A stretch of DNA of 10,751 nt from NCBI GenBank assembly GCA_028702395.1, contig JAQVOV010000003.1, positions 28,623-39,373 on the forward strand, written 5' to 3'. The stretch is from Candidatus Omnitrophota bacterium (lineage in GTDB: Bacteria > Omnitrophota > Gorgyraeia > JABMRN01). A model generated the notes under the pieces. The model was not told the DNA's origin and searched no databases. It saw only the letters and a list, made by a program, of their open reading frames with translations. Positions 6,498 to 10,751 of the stretch are shown here, in pieces (the stretch's first letter is position 1; the number at the start of each line of letters is the position of its first letter). A program made the position numbers and the translations under genes.

Positions 6498-8858
6498 TTA
6501 TCCATAATACTCTTTAGCTTTATCTTCTATTTTCTGCCACCACATTTTTCGTTGTTGGTCAGTTGCAATTATGTAAAAATCCGAAAGCTGTCTGTCAAAA
6601 GTCGTCAATGCACTTAAAAAATCATACACAGCTATTACAGCAAAACTTTCCCTTCTGAACTTATTGTTCCTTGCGTCAATCAGATCTGTTATAGTTGCTA
6701 ACCCTTGATCATATTGTTTAACAACAATATCATAGTTTTTTGTGCTATTTATCATTGCTTCACGTCTTAGATCAATTGCAAGTAACGTAAAATACAATTG
6801 ATAGGCTGCATTTCTCAGATCTTTTTCAATAAGCTGTCTTTTTAAATATGAAGAAAATCTAAGCCTTTGCAGATCATCTTTTTGTTTGAAATAATCAACC
6901 GGTCTTGAACCTCTATCAAAAAGCGGATATGTTACCCTTAGACCTAACTGCCAATCACCATCCTTATCCCTTATAGATTGTTCACTGTAATATTTACTGC
7001 CGGCATTTTTATGTAGATCTGCCTCGATCTCTGCTTCAGGCAAAAGAAATTTATTTCCGCTTACTGTAAGATTGTTCTTTTGCTGTTCTATAGAGATCTC
7101 TAAAGCCTGATATTCAGGAGAATCGTTAATAGCATCTGAGATCAAAAGATCTATTAACATTTTGACTTTTTTTGCAGAATCAATATGTTCATCAATATAA
7201 CTACTGCCTATATAATATGAAACAGTTTCTAATCCCACATCTTGTTCTCTGAAGTCCTCTTCAAGATCATGGTTCATAAGCTGATTTAAATTTACTTTAG
7301 CCTGAAGAATTTCTGCATCACGTTGTAATATATCTGTTTTCTTTTCTGCTATTTCTGCATCCCACCTGTAAACATCTTCCGGACCACGTTGGCCGAGTGA
7401 ATATTTTGCTTGTGCAACTTTCCGTTGTGTTTCTAAAGCTCCTTTGTTCTCAAATTCAACTTTCTTTAAAGCTTTTACCTTTAAATATTCTAAATAAGCT
7501 TTTAAAGTTTGTTCTGTTATGTTCAATTCTGTTGACTGCTTTTTTAATTTTTCTACTTCTATTTGCTTTTTGGAATTAACAATATCCCATATAACAGGAT
7601 CACTGAATATAAGCTGATTCAGAGTTGCTCCATATTTAAAATTATTTTTCGGGGTAGTTCCTGTTGAATATCTCGCTCTTTCTGAATCAATAACATCATA
7701 TTGCAAATATCCAATTACCTCGGGAAGATACCTGGTCCATTGTAAATAATAATCCTTCTGTGTTGCTTGGATCTGCTCATCCAATATTCTGAAATTCCAG
7801 TTATTCTCAAGAGCTTGTTCAACTGATTTTTTCATCGTAAGCTCAGGCAGATCTTCAAACTCATCAGTTGCATATAAAATATCCGCATTCAGCAAAATAT
7901 CAAAAGGGATACCTACATTCAATATTTGAGCTGTTCTCTTATTGATAACTGCTTTATAGTCTAATTCAAAATCCACAGGTATTTGTCCAGGATCTTCACC
8001 TTTGATCACTCTATCAATTGTCAGAGCTATCCTTCTTGCAAATTTTATACCGAATTTTGAAGTGCGGCCTATAAGCGCACCTTTACTGACATCAAAGTAA
8101 CCAACAAAAGCAAAAGTAGGTATTTTCCTTTTGGTTATTTCTGAAAACAATATTTCCTTTTGAGCACTTTTTAACGGAATAAAAGTAACGAATAATGATG
8201 ATGGATCCACATTGTCGATCTTGTTCAATATATCATCAACATCTGCTTTAACAGAAATAATATTAACTTTATCAGTCAGATCTTTAGAAGTTTCTACGGC
8301 CTTTTTAACATACTCTGTATACTTATTTTCTACAAGTAAATTTATCTGGTCAAAATTAACTATTTTCTTAAAAAGAGATATGTCATCTGTGACTTTTATT
8401 TCTCTGTTAACATAGTAAAAATTATCTACACCTGTAACACCTTTATCATAAGGCATAGGAACAATTTCATTTTCAATAAGATCAGCTATGATAACAGGTT
8501 TTTTAAATGGTGCCATGTCCTTAACAACCTGACTGGATAAAAACCCGGAACAAACAATAATATCAACAGAAGGATCTGAAAGATATCTTCTAAACATATC
8601 TTTTATTCCTTGCATATCACAATCACAATAAAAATTCGGCAAAAACTTCAAACTATAACGATCTTTTGATAAAAGAACCAACTCTTTTTGTATCTGAGTA
8701 AAAAAATAATCAGTATACTCATCTTGATCGTCAGCTAAGAAAGCAATTGTCTTTATTCCAATAACATCATCTGTATTAAGTAAAGTTTCTGGGGTATCTT
8801 GAGGAAAACATTTTGAGGAAATAAGAATAATAAAAAACATTATGAAAAACTTACGCAT
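6498..8858 (-). CDS. Fusion: ABC_sub_bind-type periplasmic binding domain + TolC outer-membrane efflux channel
   Basis: 786 residues, against about 420-480 for an ordinary TolC/OprM. Residues 1-20 are a signal peptide (hydrophobic run ending CFPQ). Residues ~35-328 match the ABC_sub_bind (PF04392, TrpX-like) type I binding fold: alternating strands such as IKTIAFLADD, VDIIVCSGF, PVIIADLI, the GVTGVDNF motif (140-146), INLLVENKYT (172-181), KRKIPTFAFVGYFDVSKGAL, and the family-typical end INKRTAQILNVGIPFDILLNAD (305-326). Residues ~338-533 and ~573-762 are the two outer-membrane efflux protein repeats: LTMKKSVEQALENNWNFRIL...YLPEV, then WQLGLRVTYPLFDRGSRP. The channel should form a trimer with a periplasmic helical tunnel. 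The ORF is continuous and the linker (329-338) is short, so I see no sign of a frameshift join. All mature-region cysteines (C78, C80, C103) are in the binding domain. AAAGGGGG precedes the ATG. It is the first gene of the efflux operon and directly follows a good promoter. The ligand is unknown. Confidence 0.9.
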   Translation of the reverse strand: MRKFFIMFFIILISSKCFPQDTPETLLNTDDVIGIKTIAFLADDQDEYTDYFFTQIQKELVLLSKDRYSLKFLPNFYCDCDMQGIKDMFRRYLSDPSVDIIVCSGFLSSQVVKDMAPFKKPVIIADLIENEIVPMPYDKGVTGVDNFYYVNREIKVTDDISLFKKIVNFDQINLLVENKYTEYVKKAVETSKDLTDKVNIISVKADVDDILNKIDNVDPSSLFVTFIPLKSAQKEILFSEITKRKIPTFAFVGYFDVSKGALIGRTSKFGIKFARRIALTIDRVIKGEDPGQIPVDFELDYKAVINKRTAQILNVGIPFDILLNADILYATDEFEDLPELTMKKSVEQALENNWNFRILDEQIQATQKDYYLQWTRYLPEVIGYLQYDVIDSERARYSTGTTPKNNFKYGATLNQLIFSDPVIWDIVNSKKQIEVEKLKKQSTELNITEQTLKAYLEYLKVKALKKVEFENKGALETQRKVAQAKYSLGQRGPEDVYRWDAEIAEKKTDILQRDAEILQAKVNLNQLMNHDLEEDFREQDVGLETVSYYIGSSYIDEHIDSAKKVKMLIDLLISDAINDSPEYQALEISIEQQKNNLTVSGNKFLLPEAEIEADLHKNAGSKYYSEQSIRDKDGDWQLGLRVTYPLFDRGSRPVDYFKQKDDLQRLRFSSYLKRQLIEKDLRNAAYQLYFTLLAIDLRREAMINSTKNYDIVVKQYDQGLATITDLIDARNNKFRRESFAVIAVYDFLSALTTFDRQLSDFYIIATDQQRKMWWQKIEDKAKEYYG

Positions 8859-8869
8859 ATTCCCCCTTT

Positions 8870-8889
8870 AATATTAATTGACTAATATT
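8870..8889 (-). promoter_or_regulatory. Candidate operator: AATATTA-6-TAATATT inverted repeat
   Basis: AATATTA (8870-8876) and TAATATT (8883-8889) are exact inverse copies separated by six bases. The repeat covers the predicted start site and overlaps the -10 of the efflux promoter, where a repressor would block initiation. No regulator gene is in the window, and AT-rich inverted repeats of this length can arise by chance, so this is tentative. Confidence 0.4.
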
Positions 8890-8915
8890 TTATGGTATAT
8901 AGCATCAAATGTCAA
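8887..8915 (-). promoter_or_regulatory. Sigma70-type promoter of the efflux operon
   Basis: On the minus strand there is a perfect TTGACA -35 (8910-8915), a 17-bp spacer and TAAAAT as -10 (8887-8892). A start near 8880 would give a leader of about 22 nt carrying the AAAGGGGG ribosome binding site of the channel gene. It is the only promoter in the window with both boxes and ideal spacing. Confidence 0.72.
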
Positions 8916-8925
8916 TATCATACTG

Positions 8926-9048
8926 CTTCGAGCTACGAGCATCGCGCGACGCGATAGTTGAACGTTCAAAAACGGATTTTCGATAAAACTGATTTCAGGA
9001 CGATCTTTAAGCTCGCGACGCGTGGCGCGTGGCTCGAGACGCGTAGCT
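8926..9048. repeat. Spacer with two GC-rich CGCG modules around a palindromic core
   Basis: GC-rich modules at 8926-8955 (CGAGCTACGAGC, GCGCGACGCG) and 9010-9048 (GCTCGCGACGCG, GGCTCGAGACGCG) share words with the core of the unit at 6406-6432. Between them lie TTGAACGTTCAA (8958-8969, perfect 12-bp palindrome) and AGGACGATC (8998-9006), related to GGACGTTCC and GGACGATCC in the other spacers. The right module stops three bases short of the nitroreductase stop codon. It might reduce read-through into the efflux operon, but no T-run follows. Confidence 0.6.
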
Positions 9049-9051
9049 CAG

Positions 9052-9654
9052 TTACCACTTCTGCCAATGCACTTTACTAGGAGTCCATTTATCTTTAGGT
9101 TTTTCTGTCCCTTTAGGATATCCAATAGAAATAACAGCTAAAGGCACGACATCTGAAGATATTCCCAAAGTATTTCTGACATTTTTTATATTTTCATCTA
9201 TCGGATAAACTCCAACCCAAACAGCTCCTAACCCAAGTGCTTCTGCTGCAAGTAAGATATTTTCTGTAGCAGCAGAGCAATCCTGTATCCACATACTATT
9301 AGCCTCCCCTTGGATTGACTCTTTTGGAATACCACAAACAGTGATCGCTGCTGAAGCTTTTTCTAGCATCTTTCCATAAGGAAGAACCTTTGCGATCTCC
9401 ATTAGTTTTTCTTTTTCTGAAGTCACAATAAAAGCCCATGGCTGTTTATTCATTGCTGTTGGAGCAGCCATACCTGCTTTGACAAGCGTAAGAAGATCTT
9501 TTTTACTTACAGGTTCTTCTGTATAGTTTCTGACACTTTTTCTTTGATAGATCATTTTTAGGGTATCATTACTTTGTGAAAATTGATTTATCTTAGCAGA
9601 CATAAAAATTATCACTATCAATGAAATAACCAGTAACACTTTATGAACTTTCAT
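9052..9654 (-). CDS. Exported nitroreductase family protein from internal start (alternative to the fusion)
   Basis: ATG at 9652-9654 gives 200 residues: a lysine-containing N-terminus and hydrophobic signal or anchor (MKVHKVLLVISLIVIIFMSA), then a complete FMN-dependent nitroreductase domain that reduces substrates with electrons from a flavin. This is the usual build of periplasmic nitroreductases, which have a signal peptide and end in a HW-K-W-like tail. The start is supported by AAAGGAGG at 9662-9669, the best ribosome binding site in the window, seven bases upstream. The preceding redox frame has no stop before this ATG, so both a fused and a separate product are possible. Either way the two parts would sit side by side, consistent with passing electrons through the membrane protein to the exported flavoenzyme; that route is inference. 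Confidence 0.62.
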   Translation of the reverse strand: MKVHKVLLVISLIVIIFMSAKINQFSQSNDTLKMIYQRKSVRNYTEEPVSKKDLLTLVKAGMAAPTAMNKQPWAFIVTSEKEKLMEIAKVLPYGKMLEKASAAITVCGIPKESIQGEANSMWIQDCSAATENILLAAEALGLGAVWVGVYPIDENIKNVRNTLGISSDVVPLAVISIGYPKGTEKPKDKWTPSKVHWQKW

Positions 9655-10707
9655 ATTTCTTCCTCCTTTAATTGATATTGTGAAAAACTGTAAGATCTGA
9701 CCTGTAGGACAAATTTTACACCATGGCCTTTTTATGAAAAACGATAATAGAATAAATAGTATAAAAAGAAGGCAAGGCACTAATTTTGCTCTTTTAATAA
9801 AAAAAGCTGAAAAAGGTTCTACATTATTAAGATCAAACCTTATTCCAAAAACTAATAATAAAAAAATACTCAACAACAAAAAAAACTTAATATAGAGAAA
9901 AACTCTTGAATATTTATTTAGCTGTATTTTTGCTGATATCTTTTTGCCACACAAACTCTGCATACACCCATATGGACATATTCCGGAACAATAAATATTT
10001 TTATTCACAACTATTGCAATAATAAAAACTATGCTAAACAAAGAGAATAACAACGTTAACTGCGGCCCATTTTTAATCCACGCCAAAAACAATGACAAGG
10101 AAAACATCTTTACGGCAAAAAAACCTAAAATAATTATATTCAGTAAATATACAAAGGATCTATACCTTGACAATTTCCTGGGAAATCCCAGTAGAAGAAA
10201 TGAAGAAATAAGCGTTGCAAAAACTAACAGATCGATTCTATCAACTTTCTTTTTTTGCGACTTACCGCTCTTTCCTAGTAAATTCAAATAGTTTCGAAGT
10301 GTTTCCTTTACAGTTTCAATAATAGCATAACTCGTTATAGTAGCACCACTTATAACATCTATATCTATACTTGCTGCTTTCTCAACAGAAAGCCCTTGCC
10401 AATTATTTAAAAATTTTTGTTCGATCACATCATTGATAATTTCCTGGGTTTCAGTGTGCTCAAGAATATCTATTGTCTGAAGATTCCCTTCTTTATCCAA
10501 TTGCACTGCAATAGAGATCGGTCCGCCATATCCTTTTATATGATCCGCATATGGACTACTATATAAAACATTTTGTTTTTTCCACTCGATTTTAAAATTA
10601 GTTTTATTTATTCTGTATCCATCATACTGGATGGTTATAAGAAGAATAACTAAAACCATGCAAACGATCTGAAATGTTTTGCTTAGAATGTTTTGAATTA
10701 TGTTCAC
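9052..10707 (-). CDS. FMN-binding / 4Fe-4S membrane electron-transfer protein in frame with a nitroreductase
   Basis: 551 codons without a stop, starting at GTG with AAAGGG five bases upstream. Residues 1-351 are a NosR/RnfG/NapH-like redox protein. TM1 (~11-27) is followed by an FMN_bind domain (~58-140) with DVISGAT (117-123), whose Thr123 should carry covalently bound FMN. Five further TM segments follow (about 158-175, 186-204, 214-234, 268-288, 309-325), with cysteine clusters C240-x3-C244-x3-C248-x4-C253 and C330-x2-C333-P, presumed ligands of Fe-S centres on the cytoplasmic face. Residues ~380-551 are a nitroreductase: RKSVRNYTEEPV (389-400), APTAMNKQPWAF (415-426), NILLAAEALGLGAVW (483-497), ending HWQKW. 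A hydrophobic segment (~355-371) precedes it and would place it outside the cytoplasm. Whether one long protein is made is uncertain, because a strong internal ribosome binding site precedes codon 352. The original stop may have been lost or a frameshift removed. The promoter lies outside the window. Confidence 0.78.
   Translation of the reverse strand: MNIIQNILSKTFQIVCMVLVILLITIQYDGYRINKTNFKIEWKKQNVLYSSPYADHIKGYGGPISIAVQLDKEGNLQTIDILEHTETQEIINDVIEQKFLNNWQGLSVEKAASIDIDVISGATITSYAIIETVKETLRNYLNLLGKSGKSQKKKVDRIDLLVFATLISSFLLLGFPRKLSRYRSFVYLLNIIILGFFAVKMFSLSLFLAWIKNGPQLTLLFSLFSIVFIIAIVVNKNIYCSGICPYGCMQSLCGKKISAKIQLNKYSRVFLYIKFFLLLSIFLLLVFGIRFDLNNVEPFSAFFIKRAKLVPCLLFILFILLSFFIKRPWCKICPTGQILQFFTISIKGGRNMKVHKVLLVISLIVIIFMSAKINQFSQSNDTLKMIYQRKSVRNYTEEPVSKKDLLTLVKAGMAAPTAMNKQPWAFIVTSEKEKLMEIAKVLPYGKMLEKASAAITVCGIPKESIQGEANSMWIQDCSAATENILLAAEALGLGAVWVGVYPIDENIKNVRNTLGISSDVVPLAVISIGYPKGTEKPKDKWTPSKVHWQKW
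9662..9669 (-). promoter_or_regulatory. Strong internal Shine-Dalgarno before nitroreductase ATG
   Basis: AAAGGAGG, spaced seven bases from the in-frame ATG at 9654, lies inside the long open frame where it encodes Lys-Gly-Gly. A match this complete at this position is unlikely by chance and argues that the nitroreductase is translated on its own. Confidence 0.8.
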
Positions 10708-10728
10708 ATATTCCCTTTATCTCTTTTT

Positions 10729-10750
10729 GGGCGGACACATAGGTCCGCCC
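10729..10750. repeat. GGGCGGAC-6-GTCCGCCC palindrome at right edge
   Basis: Perfect 8-bp arms around ACATAG, lying about 20 bases upstream of the GTG start of the redox protein. It is GC-rich in an AT-rich setting, like the palindrome at 1971-2004. The repeat may extend past the window edge. Confidence 0.8.
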
Positions 10751-10751
10751 C

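Noticed and set aside
8800..8858. Lipoprotein signal (Cys17) in the TolC fusion
   Set aside because: The residue before Cys17 is Lys and the preceding residues do not fit a lipobox; an ordinary signal peptide ending near FPQ is more likely.

Overview
The window is AT-rich and looks like a Gram-negative (two-membrane) bacterium. It holds a complete tripartite RND efflux set with an outer-membrane channel, and an adaptor that is probably a lipoprotein. Lineage cannot be fixed from the sequence. Low G+C coding sequence combined with intergenic spaces full of inverted-repeat modules resembles what I know from several uncultured candidate phyla, but this is only an impression. Every gene I can support lies on the minus strand, so transcription runs from high to low coordinates.

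Layout in transcription order. (1) 10707-9052: a membrane flavoprotein/4Fe-4S electron-transfer protein that runs in frame, with no stop codon, into a nitroreductase. The nitroreductase has its own very strong Shine-Dalgarno and ATG at 9654, so this is either a true fusion or two genes that lost the stop between them. (2) 9051-8859: a spacer with GC-rich repeat modules, then a good sigma70-type promoter (TTGACA, 17 bp, TAAAAT) with an inverted repeat over its -10 and start site. (3) 8858-6498: a TolC-family channel whose N-terminal 330 or so residues are a periplasmic binding protein domain of the ABC_sub_bind/TrpX type. (4) 6303-5227: the periplasmic adaptor. (5) 5125-2063: the RND permease. 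(6) 1869-838: an AlbA_2/Schlafen-like protein. (7) 664-290: the CrcB/Fluc fluoride channel.

Genes 3 to 5 form one efflux system: permease in the inner membrane, adaptor in the periplasm, channel in the outer membrane. The unusual part is the ligand-binding-type domain fused to the channel, which would place up to three binding domains around each trimer on the periplasmic side. This is the best candidate here for an undescribed system. No dedicated regulator gene is present.

The left 388 bases are a 177-bp tandem repeat. Each unit joins a copy of the last 32 codons of crcB to a 79-bp hairpin element that resembles the REP/MITE elements mobilised by Y1 (REP-associated) transposases. The array runs off the left edge. 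The other spacers each carry inverted repeats: AAGTAAAAAGG-bounded units, GC-rich CGCG modules, a GACCAG inverted repeat, a 34-bp perfect palindrome, and another palindrome at the right edge. No tRNA, rRNA, CRISPR array or transposase gene is visible.
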